Below, one piece after another: positions 19,282 through 28,055 of a DNA stretch of 64,000 bases. A model generated the notes under the pieces. That model saw only the letters and a list, made by a program, of their open reading frames with translations. It did not search any database and was not told where the DNA came from. How positions within the stretch are numbered: the stretch's first letter is position 1; every line of letters starts with the position of its first letter. This DNA is from an uncultured Winogradskyella sp. (lineage in GTDB: Bacteria > Bacteroidota > Bacteroidia > Flavobacteriales > Flavobacteriaceae), in assembly GCF_947496485.1 (NCBI RefSeq), contig NZ_CANMCZ010000003.1:124001-188000 (forward strand), given 5' to 3'. Both the position numbers and the translations under genes were made by a program.

Positions 19282-20289
19282 TTATATTGCATTGTTCAAT
19301 AAACTTTTAAATCTATCTCTTACCATATAAGGCTTTCCGTTATGAATAATAATGTTATAAAAAAAGAGGATAGCTTTAATTCTAATATAGCTTTTTCTAT
19401 TTATAAATTGAACGTCTAACATTTTAGTAATTAATCTTAAAAGTGGTTTTTTATACCCAAAATCTAAACTTAGAAAAAAGAAACTTTTAAGGAAACTAAA
19501 TACATCCTGTCTAATACGAGGCAATTTGTTAAATTCATTTAAGTAGTAATCTAAAAGCAAGATTTTATCTCCGTAAATCTTACCATTATTTTTATTTTTT
19601 TTAGTCGTGTTGTTTTCGTGTAACCTCATGTTGTTGAGGGGTTGTGAAAAATAAAATAAATCAAAATTTAAGGCAATACCAACGTATGTAAAAATATCTC
19701 CAGTATTCTTGAATTCTTTTAAAAGTTGAAAATTTATAGATTCTAGAGCCTTTTTTCTAAATAGAACACTGCTTGCATTTACAATTATTAAATGAGTTAA
19801 AAGATATTTTGCAAAATTAGATTTAGAAATAACTACATCATTATTTGCGGTAGATGCAAGTATCTTTTTATTCTTTGAAACTAAACCTAAGCTCATACCC
19901 TTTTCGTCTATTTTGTTAGAATCTGTAAACACTAACCCAAGTTTTGTATTAGTATTTAATACATTCACAGTTGTTTCTAAAAATGAATTTTCTGCAAAAT
20001 CATCGCTTTCAGCAATCCAAACAAAATCGCCTTTTGCAAATTGTACCCCTTTAACCCATTGCTTAAAAACTGAGCCAGAATTATTATTATTAAACTCAAC
20101 ATGCGAAACTTTAGGATGATTCACATATTCTTTAATTAGTTCTTGGCTACCATCACTTGAGGCATCGTCTAAAATAATAATTTCAAAGTCTTGATAGGTT
20201 TGATTGAGAATAGATATTATTCGTTGTTCCAAAAACCTTTTATGGTTGTAATTAGGTATTATTATCGAAACTTTTATCGAGTCACTCAT
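19282..20289 (-). CDS. GT2-family glycosyltransferase
   Basis: 335-residue GT-A enzyme. VSIIIPNYNHKRFLEQRIISIL opens the domain, IIILDDASSDGSQELI gives the nucleotide-binding Asp, and FVWIAESDDFAENSFLE holds the xDD metal motif. KNTGDIFTYVGIAL occupies the base region. The length is typical for the family, with no membrane helix in the catalytic half. It lies 30 nt downstream of a GT4 gene. Sugar specificity cannot be inferred. Confidence 0.88.
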   Translation of the reverse strand: MSDSIKVSIIIPNYNHKRFLEQRIISILNQTYQDFEIIILDDASSDGSQELIKEYVNHPKVSHVEFNNNNSGSVFKQWVKGVQFAKGDFVWIAESDDFAENSFLETTVNVLNTNTKLGLVFTDSNKIDEKGMSLGLVSKNKKILASTANNDVVISKSNFAKYLLTHLIIVNASSVLFRKKALESINFQLLKEFKNTGDIFTYVGIALNFDLFYFSQPLNNMRLHENNTTKKNKNNGKIYGDKILLLDYYLNEFNKLPRIRQDVFSFLKSFFFLSLDFGYKKPLLRLITKMLDVQFINRKSYIRIKAILFFYNIIIHNGKPYMVRDRFKSLLNNAI

Positions 20290-20319
20290 ATTAGTATTGG
20301 GTAATGGATGGAGCTAATT

Positions 20320-21459
20320 TTAATTAAATGGTGCATCAATTAAACCTTTTATTATTTTATACAATTTTGCACCTTGTTTTTCTGGAGTAAACTCTAAAAA
20401 TATCTGTTTAATTTTCATTCCATCATTATGCCGTAAATCTTTATCATTAAAATACTGTACTACCATTTCACTCATTTTTGCAATATCTAAGTATGGAATC
20501 ACTGCATTCTCTACAGGCATTAGAACCTCTTGAGTACCTGTTGCATCCTTAAAGCATATAATAGGTTTTCCCATCATTCCAACCTCTACACATACCAAAG
20601 GAAAAGGATCTTCTTTTGACGTCATTAAAAAAATATCAAAATTAGAAAAATAGTCATGTGGATTATCCTTAGCACCAACAAACTTCAATTTATCTCTTAG
20701 TCCTAACCTTTCAATATCCTGATTGTAAATAAATTGATTCAATTTTGAAATCTTACCAACCCACTGAAATTTTATAGGCAAATCAGGAAATTTATTAAAC
20801 ACATATTGTGCAACTAATACAAAAAAGTCTGGTCCTTTACGCCAACCCACTACACCAGAGCCACCAACTATAAACTGTTTATCTACTTTCTTATTTAAAT
20901 CGTCTACCTTGGAATGCGCATATACTATTTTAATTTTATTGTCATTAAATCCCCAATTAGTAATTAAATTCTGCTTAACTTTATTAGAAACGGCTATCGT
21001 AAAATCTATACTTGGTTCATAAGCGTTAAGTTCAGAACAATATTGGTTGATAGTTAAATTCAATTCGTGTATATGTACTAACAACTTAGCTTTAGTACCA
21101 CTATTTTTTTTAATGAAATGAGCTGCAGGAATACTAATTATACTATTTGCGTAAATTAAATCATAATTATTTTTCGCAATAGATTTTAATGCATTTTGAG
21201 GATATAATAATCTCCCCTTTACTGATCCCTTCTGTTTACTTTTTATGTAACGATCAATTTTATTTAAAACAAAATCCTTTTTCAGTTTGTAATAATGCTT
21301 TTCACTTACTTCAGAAAACGCTTCTAACAAACTACCATTTTGTAGACTTAAAACATCAAAACTTAAATCTTTATTTTGCTTCAGCCACTTTAAAAAATGT
21401 AATAAAACAATTGGTGCTCCAGTTTTTGCTGCAGAATGGTTAATAAATAAGATTTTCAT
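20320..21459 (-). CDS. GT4-family glycosyltransferase
   Basis: 379-residue GT-B enzyme. INHSAAKTGAPIVLLHFLKWL is the N-terminal loop, LLVHIHELNLTINQYCSEL lies in the acceptor domain, and FIVGGSGVVGWRKGPDFFVLVAQYV starts the donor domain. LMTSKEDPFPLVCVEVGMMGKPIICF is a divergent E-x7-E donor loop seen in a GT4 subgroup. ATG at 21459 overlaps the upstream GT2 stop by four bases (ATGA), which indicates coupling. Confidence 0.85.
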   Translation of the reverse strand: MKILFINHSAAKTGAPIVLLHFLKWLKQNKDLSFDVLSLQNGSLLEAFSEVSEKHYYKLKKDFVLNKIDRYIKSKQKGSVKGRLLYPQNALKSIAKNNYDLIYANSIISIPAAHFIKKNSGTKAKLLVHIHELNLTINQYCSELNAYEPSIDFTIAVSNKVKQNLITNWGFNDNKIKIVYAHSKVDDLNKKVDKQFIVGGSGVVGWRKGPDFFVLVAQYVFNKFPDLPIKFQWVGKISKLNQFIYNQDIERLGLRDKLKFVGAKDNPHDYFSNFDIFLMTSKEDPFPLVCVEVGMMGKPIICFKDATGTQEVLMPVENAVIPYLDIAKMSEMVVQYFNDKDLRHNDGMKIKQIFLEFTPEKQGAKLYKIIKGLIDAPFN

Positions 21460-22481
21460 AAATCATTAATAGTAAATTTTAAATAATTGCTCTTTAGCTT
21501 AACAAAATCCTGCTGTTTTATATAGCTCTTATTTAAAACCTTTGTTTTTAGTGTATTGCTTTTTGCTAATAACTCAATAATATAACATTTCAAAAATAAA
21601 AAACGATTCGCTCCTTTAAAAAAAGGCATTTTTAATAATGATTTTAAAGGAAAAAATAAAAATCCTTTCTTTATAGGAAAGGTGATAAGCATTTTACATA
21701 GTAATTTTTCATAGTCCACTTTAACCATTTCAAAGACGTCTTTATTCTTTTTCAATAACTCATCAAGTGATAAAAAGGAATTAAAAACAGACCTCATATA
21801 GGTCTGAGATTTTACAGTTTCCCCAATACTATCATGACGCGAAATCCTAAAATAATTATCTGGCTTATTAATAATGTAATGCAACTTAGGCTTAAAAAAA
21901 AGACTTCTACAATGAATCTCCCAATCTTGCCAAGCACTTAACCTTTCATTCCATCCACCAATTTTGTTAAAGAAATGCGCGTTCCAAGTGACACCACTTG
22001 TATGCCAAGGCATATCCATATTAATATAGCGATTAATCAATTCTATATGACTATCTGTAGAGTTAACTTTATTCCAAATTTTATTTGAATCACCTATTTC
22101 CCTTTTAAATGTACCTGTAATACTTATCTGCATATCAAATACTGCATTAGGATTCATTCGATCCAACAACGTGCTTTTAGTTAACAAGTCATCTGAATCT
22201 AAAAAAATTAACCAATCACCTTTGCTTTTTTTAGCACCATAATTTCTTGCGCCATTACCACCAGAAGCATAAGTATTTGGCCGATCATAGTATTTAAAAC
22301 GGCTGTCCTTTTTTATATAAGCATCAACCTTTGGCTTCGTATCGTCAATAGAGCCATCATCTACAATTAAACATTCCCAATTAGTGTAAGTTTGAGATTT
22401 TACACTATTGAGTGTTTCTTCAATGAGGTGAGACCGATTGAATGTGGGTATGATAATGGATATTAATTCTGATTCTGACAT
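21456..22481 (-). CDS. GT2-family glycosyltransferase
   Basis: 341-residue GT-A enzyme. ISIIIPTFNRSHLIEETLNSVKSQ opens the domain, CLIVDDGSIDDTKPKV holds the UDP-binding Asp, and DWLIFLDSDDLLTKSTLLDRM has the DSDD metal motif. RLSAWQDWEIHCRSLFF supplies the WQDWE catalytic-base region. It overlaps the next GT4 gene by four bases and follows the DUF1796-like gene after 49 nt. A cytoplasmic glycan assembly enzyme of unknown specificity. Confidence 0.9.
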   Translation of the reverse strand: MSESELISIIIPTFNRSHLIEETLNSVKSQTYTNWECLIVDDGSIDDTKPKVDAYIKKDSRFKYYDRPNTYASGGNGARNYGAKKSKGDWLIFLDSDDLLTKSTLLDRMNPNAVFDMQISITGTFKREIGDSNKIWNKVNSTDSHIELINRYINMDMPWHTSGVTWNAHFFNKIGGWNERLSAWQDWEIHCRSLFFKPKLHYIINKPDNYFRISRHDSIGETVKSQTYMRSVFNSFLSLDELLKKNKDVFEMVKVDYEKLLCKMLITFPIKKGFLFFPLKSLLKMPFFKGANRFLFLKCYIIELLAKSNTLKTKVLNKSYIKQQDFVKLKSNYLKFTINDL

Positions 22482-22530
22482 AATTGATTATTTTCTTTCC
22501 TTGTATTATTTAAACAACTTGTTTCATAAA

Positions 22531-23259
22531 TCATTTTATCTCTTTTATCATTTGTTTTAATAAGTCATCGTCTTTTCTCGCCCAAAATAAATCATGGTCA
22601 TCACCTGCCCAATTTTCTAAAGTATTTAAAACATAGCCCCTTATATGTCTAGAGTCATAGATCTTCATCAGACTTCTTTCTTTTTTATTTGAAATAATGT
22701 TTTGGGTAAAAAATACAAATTCACATTTTATTCCTTTTTGCTGATAGAAGCTTAGAAATTCGGCGGCTTTGCTGATTATTAACTTCAAATTAATATTATC
22801 ATTATTTCGATAATGATATACAAACTTTAATTTGTTGCCTTTATTAAGAGATTGCATTCTCAAAATTTTTCTTTCGTAGCTTGTTCTTGCCAATTCATTC
22901 TCAATGACATCATGATGCGTAAATTCAAAACCATTCTGATGTATTTCGTTATATATATTTTCAGATTCTGAATAATATTTATTTCTAACTACTTTGGTTT
23001 CACCGACAAAATCATAGTATAGATATTCTGATTTCAAAAGATTTTTATAATTATCTCTTTCCAACTTTATGGCATAATCTAAGTTACTTCTACCATGAGA
23101 ATAAGGCGTGCTAAAACTTTTTACATTGTGCCTATCTAAAACATTATCCGTCAAACAATTCTCACCAATAGAGATGTAGTATGTACTAGATAATTTCTTT
23201 TTAATATTGAAATATTCTTTTAATAATTTTTTCAATATTTTTTTAGATATAGTAATCAT
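22531..23259 (-). CDS. DUF1796-like putative cysteine-peptidase-fold protein
   Basis: 242 residues. YYISIGENCLTDNVLDRHNVKSFSTPYSHGRSNLDYAI matches the pattern of DUF1796 proteins (S-[IL]-G-x-x-C ... S-x-P-[FY]), a family described as papain-like putative cysteine peptidases and often found next to glycosyltransferases. The Cys in IGENC would be the nucleophile, and His residues in FEFTHHDVI could assist. There is no signal peptide or membrane helix. Its role in glycan loci is not established; it might modify or process a glycan substituent (speculation). It lies between a GT4 and a GT2 gene. Confidence 0.55.
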   Translation of the reverse strand: MITISKKILKKLLKEYFNIKKKLSSTYYISIGENCLTDNVLDRHNVKSFSTPYSHGRSNLDYAIKLERDNYKNLLKSEYLYYDFVGETKVVRNKYYSESENIYNEIHQNGFEFTHHDVIENELARTSYERKILRMQSLNKGNKLKFVYHYRNNDNINLKLIISKAAEFLSFYQQKGIKCEFVFFTQNIISNKKERSLMKIYDSRHIRGYVLNTLENWAGDDHDLFWARKDDDLLKQMIKEIK

Positions 23260-23284
23260 ATAAAATTAAACTCTAAGACAGATT

Positions 23285-24388
23285 TTAAGTATTAATTGAA
23301 TTTTCAAGTACATTCTGTAATACCTCAATGTGCCTCTTTATACTAAAAGATTTTATAATATGTTTATTTCCTTCACTTCCCAAACGTTGAGCAAAATCAT
23401 TGTCTTGTAAAAGTTTTAGCATATTCTGCGCCATAGCCGCAACATCGTGTTCGTCACTTAACAATCCTGTTTTCCCATCCATTATAACATCAGGAATACC
23501 TGCATGTCTTGTAGAGATAACTGGTAAACCTGCAACGCTAGCCTCTAAAATAGCTAAAGGTGTACCTTCCATGTCACCATTTGCTGAAGTAATAGAATGC
23601 TGCACAAAAGCCAGTGATTCTCTTAAAAACGCTCTATATTCATCAGGTGTAATTACTCCTAAAAACTTTACCTGATTTTCAAGCCCATATTGTTTAGCTA
23701 AGTTCTGACACACATTTAATAAAGCTCCATCACCAGCCAAAAGCAAACGCGCATCTCTATATTTGACAGCAACCTCTTTAAAAGCCATAATTGTATAGTA
23801 TGGTGCTTTTTTATCGGTAAAGCGACCAATCCCTATAAATTGTTTTTTAGAGAAGGTAGGTCTAACAGTTTCAAATTCAGGTTGAGGTCCATACACATTG
23901 TAAACAAGTTTATCTTTAGGACAACCTAAACTTAATAACATCTGCTCCATTTTTAAGGAAACAGCAATAATTTTTTCGGCTAAATTGAAGACAGCCTTAT
24001 AATTATTACATTTTTTTACCGTCTTATAAGCACTAGCATCATAACCATGAAAATGAACTACCACAGGTAAGTTGCTATCTTTTAAAAGTGATATTAAATT
24101 GTAAGCATGATTACCATACTCAACTAATATCACATCGATAGCATTCTTTTTTAGTGATGTAAGAATTGATTGTTCGTTAATATAATACGATTCGTACTTA
24201 TTTATTTTTTGAACTATTCGAAATCGGAATAATTTTGTTTTAGAAACCAAATTCTCCCGCCCTTCTAATTTAATTCTTCCTGCAGGTCCGAAATAATAAA
24301 ATACTTGATCTTTAAGGTAATTTTTATGAGCCTGTATAAAGGTCTCAGAATATGGGTTTTGACTAGGTGAGAAAATGGCAATATTCAT
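23285..24388 (-). CDS. GT4-family glycosyltransferase
   Basis: 367-residue GT-B enzyme of the EPS subgroup: NPYSETFIQAHKNYL is the N-terminal loop, VVVHFHGYDASAYKTVKKC is the acceptor-domain His region, and FIGIGRFTDKKAPYYTIMAFKEV begins the donor domain. DMEGTPLAILEASVAGLPVISTRHAGIPDVI carries the E-x7-E motif. All hallmark segments are intact. It follows a methyltransferase gene after 3 nt. Likely adds one residue of the repeat unit. Confidence 0.9.
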   Translation of the reverse strand: MNIAIFSPSQNPYSETFIQAHKNYLKDQVFYYFGPAGRIKLEGRENLVSKTKLFRFRIVQKINKYESYYINEQSILTSLKKNAIDVILVEYGNHAYNLISLLKDSNLPVVVHFHGYDASAYKTVKKCNNYKAVFNLAEKIIAVSLKMEQMLLSLGCPKDKLVYNVYGPQPEFETVRPTFSKKQFIGIGRFTDKKAPYYTIMAFKEVAVKYRDARLLLAGDGALLNVCQNLAKQYGLENQVKFLGVITPDEYRAFLRESLAFVQHSITSANGDMEGTPLAILEASVAGLPVISTRHAGIPDVIMDGKTGLLSDEHDVAAMAQNMLKLLQDNDFAQRLGSEGNKHIIKSFSIKRHIEVLQNVLENSINT

Positions 24389-24391
24389 AAT

Positions 24392-25093
24392 CTATTTTCT
24401 AACATGTCCGTATAAACCTGTAATCATTTGTCCTTCAATAAATTTAACGGTTTCTGGATTATCTAATTTAATTAAATATTTAATCATAGGCTTTAAAAAA
24501 TAAGACAAAATCTTTCGTTTATTAGATGATAGAGGACTACGTCTAACCCATAGACCCATCATTTGTGCCATCGACGCATGCCAACCTCCGGTCGCTATTA
24601 TACTAACATTTAAAAAACCACACTTATTTAGATGGCGTTCTAATGAAAATGGTGTATACCGATACTCATCGTTTGGCACTTCGTGTAAATTCCATAAAAA
24701 TGGTACTGTAAAAAAGAAAATACCTCCTGGTTTTAAAATGCGATAAACTTCACTCAAAACCACTTCTGGTTCCGCACAATGCTCTAACACTTCAGTCCCA
24801 AAAGCACAATCAAAGCTCTCATCATCAAATGGCATCGTAACACCATCCCAAGTGCAGTCTGGCTTAACCTTTTTATCATATATTAAAGCAGTTTCAATAT
24901 CGAGGCCTACATACTTTGAAATCTTTGAATTCTCTAAAATATAATCTCTGTAAGGCATTTTCCCACAACCAATATCCAACATAGTGCCATTGAAATCGCC
25001 TAGATATTTTGAAAGTCCAACAAGAATTGACTTTCGAATATAATACGTATCCAGATTTTTTAAACTTAGTTTAATATTGACAAAATCTTTCAT
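24392..25093 (-). CDS. Class I SAM methyltransferase (Methyltransf_11 type)
   Basis: 233 residues. TMLDIGCGKMPYRDYIL is SAM motif I, YVGLDIET motif II, and SFDCAFGTEVLEHCAEPEVVLSEVYRILKPGGIFFFTVPFLWNLHEVPNDEYRYTPFSLERHL is a textbook class I core followed by the substrate loop. The ATG abuts the stop of the TylF-like gene with no gap, and the next gene follows after 3 nt. Two methyltransferases side by side suggest two different methylated positions on the glycan or on one sugar. Confidence 0.83.
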   Translation of the reverse strand: MKDFVNIKLSLKNLDTYYIRKSILVGLSKYLGDFNGTMLDIGCGKMPYRDYILENSKISKYVGLDIETALIYDKKVKPDCTWDGVTMPFDDESFDCAFGTEVLEHCAEPEVVLSEVYRILKPGGIFFFTVPFLWNLHEVPNDEYRYTPFSLERHLNKCGFLNVSIIATGGWHASMAQMMGLWVRRSPLSSNKRKILSYFLKPMIKYLIKLDNPETVKFIEGQMITGLYGHVRK

Positions 25094-25840
25094 TTACAAT
25101 TTAATTCCAATCCGACCTGTATAATCTATTCTATTGAGTAATAATTTTACGTTATTATCATTGATGTATTCATCAATAGCTTTTCTACATCCTTTCCAAT
25201 GTCCGTAATCATCGATAATTATCACGCCACCAGCAACTAACCTTGGAAATAAGTGTATCATTTCGTGCATCGTAGATTCATACCAATCTGTATCTAATCT
25301 TAATATTGCTATTTTTTCTGGTATAATATTTGGAATCGTATCTTCAACCTTTCCTTGAATAAATTTTATTTTATTTTTAGGATAGTCAATACTATAGATA
25401 TTATTTTTAACTTCATCTAAGGTAGAAAAACATTCTATCCTTTTCCAGTATTCATCTTTATTTATATATGCTTTCTTAGCCGACTCATCCTTGTATGATT
25501 TATCTTGATCAGTTGGTTCACTCATCCCCTCAAAGGTATCATATAGGTAAACGTCTCTGTTTTTTTCTTTTAAAGCTAATAGCGCTGCCATAATACTTCC
25601 TCCCTTCCAAACTCCGCATTCAATTATACTACCTCCTATATTATTTAGTTCAATATAATTAACAGCTCTAATCAAACTAACAACTCGTTCTGCAGAAGTC
25701 ATCGTAAACCCTTTAACCTTACCAATGATATCTAACTCATCTCTAGTAAAATCAGTATAATTATTCTCGTTTTTTATTTGATATTCTGTAAAAAACTTTT
25801 TGAAAATTTTATCTTTTATTTCTTTCTTAACCTTTTTCAA
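25094..25840 (-). CDS. TylF/MycF-family O-methyltransferase
   Basis: 248 residues. IIECGVWKGGSIMAALLALKEKNRDVYLYDTFEGMSEPT is the TylF signature with SAM motif I and the DTFEGM segment. ILRLDTDWYESTMHEMIHLFPRLVAGGVIIIDDYGHWKGCRKAIDEY holds the metal-binding Asp residues of this family. TylF/MycF enzymes O-methylate deoxysugars, so a sugar hydroxyl is the expected target. The start is TTG at 25840, four nt after the Wzt stop. Confidence 0.9.
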   Translation of the reverse strand: MKKVKKEIKDKIFKKFFTEYQIKNENNYTDFTRDELDIIGKVKGFTMTSAERVVSLIRAVNYIELNNIGGSIIECGVWKGGSIMAALLALKEKNRDVYLYDTFEGMSEPTDQDKSYKDESAKKAYINKDEYWKRIECFSTLDEVKNNIYSIDYPKNKIKFIQGKVEDTIPNIIPEKIAILRLDTDWYESTMHEMIHLFPRLVAGGVIIIDDYGHWKGCRKAIDEYINDNNVKLLLNRIDYTGRIGIKL

Positions 25841-25844
25841 TCTT

Positions 25845-27116
25845 TTAGATTTTTGATGATTGCCATTTCACTTCCTCTATGTACTTACAAGTATTCTTTT
25901 GCCAATGATATTCTGATCTTACCGTTTTCATCATTACTATACTAAAATAACACACTGAATCCAAAAAATCATACTTTTCTTTAGTCCGAGAGTTAGACAG
26001 ATGTACTACTAATGAATAATAGCCCATATATAATTTAGGTTTTGGATAACTGCCTATAAAATGATAAGTACCTTTATTTCGTTTAATTTGTTTATCAGCA
26101 TCAAAAATCCAAGAATGTGTTATTGGCACACTAAATTCATCCACAATTTGAAATGATAAAGCTAAATTCTCAACGTCAAATGGTAAATAAATTTTAAATT
26201 GAAATTGAATTTCTTTTCCAAATTCATGAATGTTATTCGGTAAGCTTGTGTTTACTTTAACTTCTGTAATTTTTGGAATACCATCTGCATAGTTGCCTTC
26301 ATATTGGTATATCATTCTTTTGTTTTCCCCCTTCAAATATTCTTTTATCCCTTCATTTGTATCTCCGTCATAATTCACTATACCATTTTGCAAAACGATA
26401 ACTCTGTTTGTTAAAACTGAAATAGCATTCATATCATGACTTACAAAGATTACAGTTCTCCCCTCACCCTTACTAATATCCTGCATTTTCCCAATAGCCT
26501 TTTTCTGAAACTCAGCATCACCTACAGCAAGCACCTCATCGATAACCAAAATATCGGGCTCTAAAAATGCAGCTACTGCAAAAGCCAAACGTACGCGCAT
26601 CCCAGAGCTATAACGCTTTACTGGTGTGTCTACATAACGTTCACACCCGGAAAATTCTATAATCTCTTGTTCTTTAGCTCTTATTTCGGCTTTGGTCATA
26701 CCTAATATAGCACCATTTAGGTAAATATTCTCTCGTCCTGTTAGTTCTGGATGAAATCCTGTACCTACTTCCAATAAAGACGCAATACGTCCTTTTGTTT
26801 TTATTTCGCCTGTAGTTGGACTAGTGACTCGAGAAAGTATCTTTAAAAGGGTTGATTTTCCCGCACCATTTTTACCTATAATTCCTAATACTTCTCCTTG
26901 TTGTACTTCAAAATTAATGTCTTTTAAAGCCCATACGTAATCACTATCGCTTTTGGTGCTTCTATCATTTACAGCTCCTACTTTTAAGTAAGGGTCTTCC
27001 TTACCACGAATATTGGCCCACCAACGATTAAGATCATGACTTATGGTACCTGTACCAACAAGACCTAATCGGTATTGTTTGCTAATATTTTCAGCCTTTA
27101 GTATAATATTAGACAT
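25845..27116 (-). CDS. wzt: Polysaccharide ABC exporter ATP-binding protein with C-terminal Wzt domain
   Basis: 423 residues. The ATPase part has GIIGKNGAGKSTLLKIL (Walker A), KRYSSGMRVRLAFAVA (signature) and DILVIDEVLAVGD (Walker B). Residues from about 270 on are a separate beta-rich domain as in Wzt proteins that bind the glycan end before export (ITEVKVNTSLPNNIHEF, FQFKIYLPFDVENLALSFQI). It pairs with the Wzm permease gene two nt upstream. The C-terminal domain suggests the glycan carries a terminal chemical cap (family knowledge), consistent with methyltransferases downstream. Confidence 0.92.
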   Translation of the reverse strand: MSNIILKAENISKQYRLGLVGTGTISHDLNRWWANIRGKEDPYLKVGAVNDRSTKSDSDYVWALKDINFEVQQGEVLGIIGKNGAGKSTLLKILSRVTSPTTGEIKTKGRIASLLEVGTGFHPELTGRENIYLNGAILGMTKAEIRAKEQEIIEFSGCERYVDTPVKRYSSGMRVRLAFAVAAFLEPDILVIDEVLAVGDAEFQKKAIGKMQDISKGEGRTVIFVSHDMNAISVLTNRVIVLQNGIVNYDGDTNEGIKEYLKGENKRMIYQYEGNYADGIPKITEVKVNTSLPNNIHEFGKEIQFQFKIYLPFDVENLALSFQIVDEFSVPITHSWIFDADKQIKRNKGTYHFIGSYPKPKLYMGYYSLVVHLSNSRTKEKYDFLDSVCYFSIVMMKTVRSEYHWQKNTCKYIEEVKWQSSKI

Positions 27117-27118
27117 AA

Positions 27119-27985
27119 CTATACAGTATCAATGAATGTTTTTTCTGTCCTGTTAAATATAATTAAACCAATTAAGAATAATGCAATACTCACAAAAAGC
27201 GTATAAAGAAACCTACCTAGATTAAAATCACCTGTATTAAGTAACATATATCTAAACCCTTCAATAATTTGGGTTAATGGATTATACTCAACAAATTTTG
27301 CCACTAATGGGGGAAATTTAGCATTAGCTTCAGACATAGGGTAAGGCACAGCAGAAACATACATTAAAAGCTGAACTGCAAAAGATAACAATACGGTTAA
27401 ATCTCTATACTTCGTAGTTAGAGACGATAAAATCATACCTAATCCTAAACCAAGCATTCCCATTATAAGTACATAAACTGGAAATAAAGCTAAATTTTTA
27501 TTGAAGCTAAACTCATACCCTAAAAACTTAAAATAACAATAAAATCCAATAAATATCAGCAATTGAATACCAAACTTAAGCAAGTTTGATACTGTAACGG
27601 ACATGGGCAAGATTACTCGAGGAAAATATACCTTTCCAAAGATATTCTGATTTTTAGTAAATGTATTCGATGTATTTGTTAGACAATCTTTGAAATAATT
27701 CCAAGCAGTAATACCAGCAAGATTAAATAGAAATGGGGGAATCCCACCTGTTTTAATACTACCTAGGTTATTAAATACTAATGTGAAAATTAAAGCCGTA
27801 AATAATGGCTGAATTAAGTACCATAATGGTCCTAGCACAGTTTGCTTATATAAAGTAACTATGTCTCGTTTTACAAATAAAAACAACAAGTCCTTATAAC
27901 GCCAAATCTCTTTAAAGTTGAAGTCGATGAGCTTTCTCTTACTAGAGATTGTATATAGCCACTCATCTTCTTTTTTAGCACTCAA
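27119..27985 (-). CDS. wzm: Polysaccharide ABC exporter permease
   Basis: 288 residues with about six membrane helices. WLYTISSKRKLIDFNFKEIWRYKDLLFLFVKRDIVTLYKQTVLGPLWYLIQPL is the cytoplasmic-to-TM1 region typical of ABC2/Wzm permeases, and YVSAVPYP and YNPLTQIIEGFRYMLL are conserved in the family. It moves undecaprenyl-linked glycan to the periplasm with Wzt. The start is TTG at 27985, because the conserved N-terminus begins there. A 70-nt gap separates it from the epimerase gene. Confidence 0.93.
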   Translation of the reverse strand: MSAKKEDEWLYTISSKRKLIDFNFKEIWRYKDLLFLFVKRDIVTLYKQTVLGPLWYLIQPLFTALIFTLVFNNLGSIKTGGIPPFLFNLAGITAWNYFKDCLTNTSNTFTKNQNIFGKVYFPRVILPMSVTVSNLLKFGIQLLIFIGFYCYFKFLGYEFSFNKNLALFPVYVLIMGMLGLGLGMILSSLTTKYRDLTVLLSFAVQLLMYVSAVPYPMSEANAKFPPLVAKFVEYNPLTQIIEGFRYMLLNTGDFNLGRFLYTLFVSIALFLIGLIIFNRTEKTFIDTV

Positions 27986-28055
27986 ATTAATTAAATTTTA
28001 AAGACGTGCTAATATACCAAGTAATTGGCAATTCGACTAAAAAAAAAGTGCTGTA

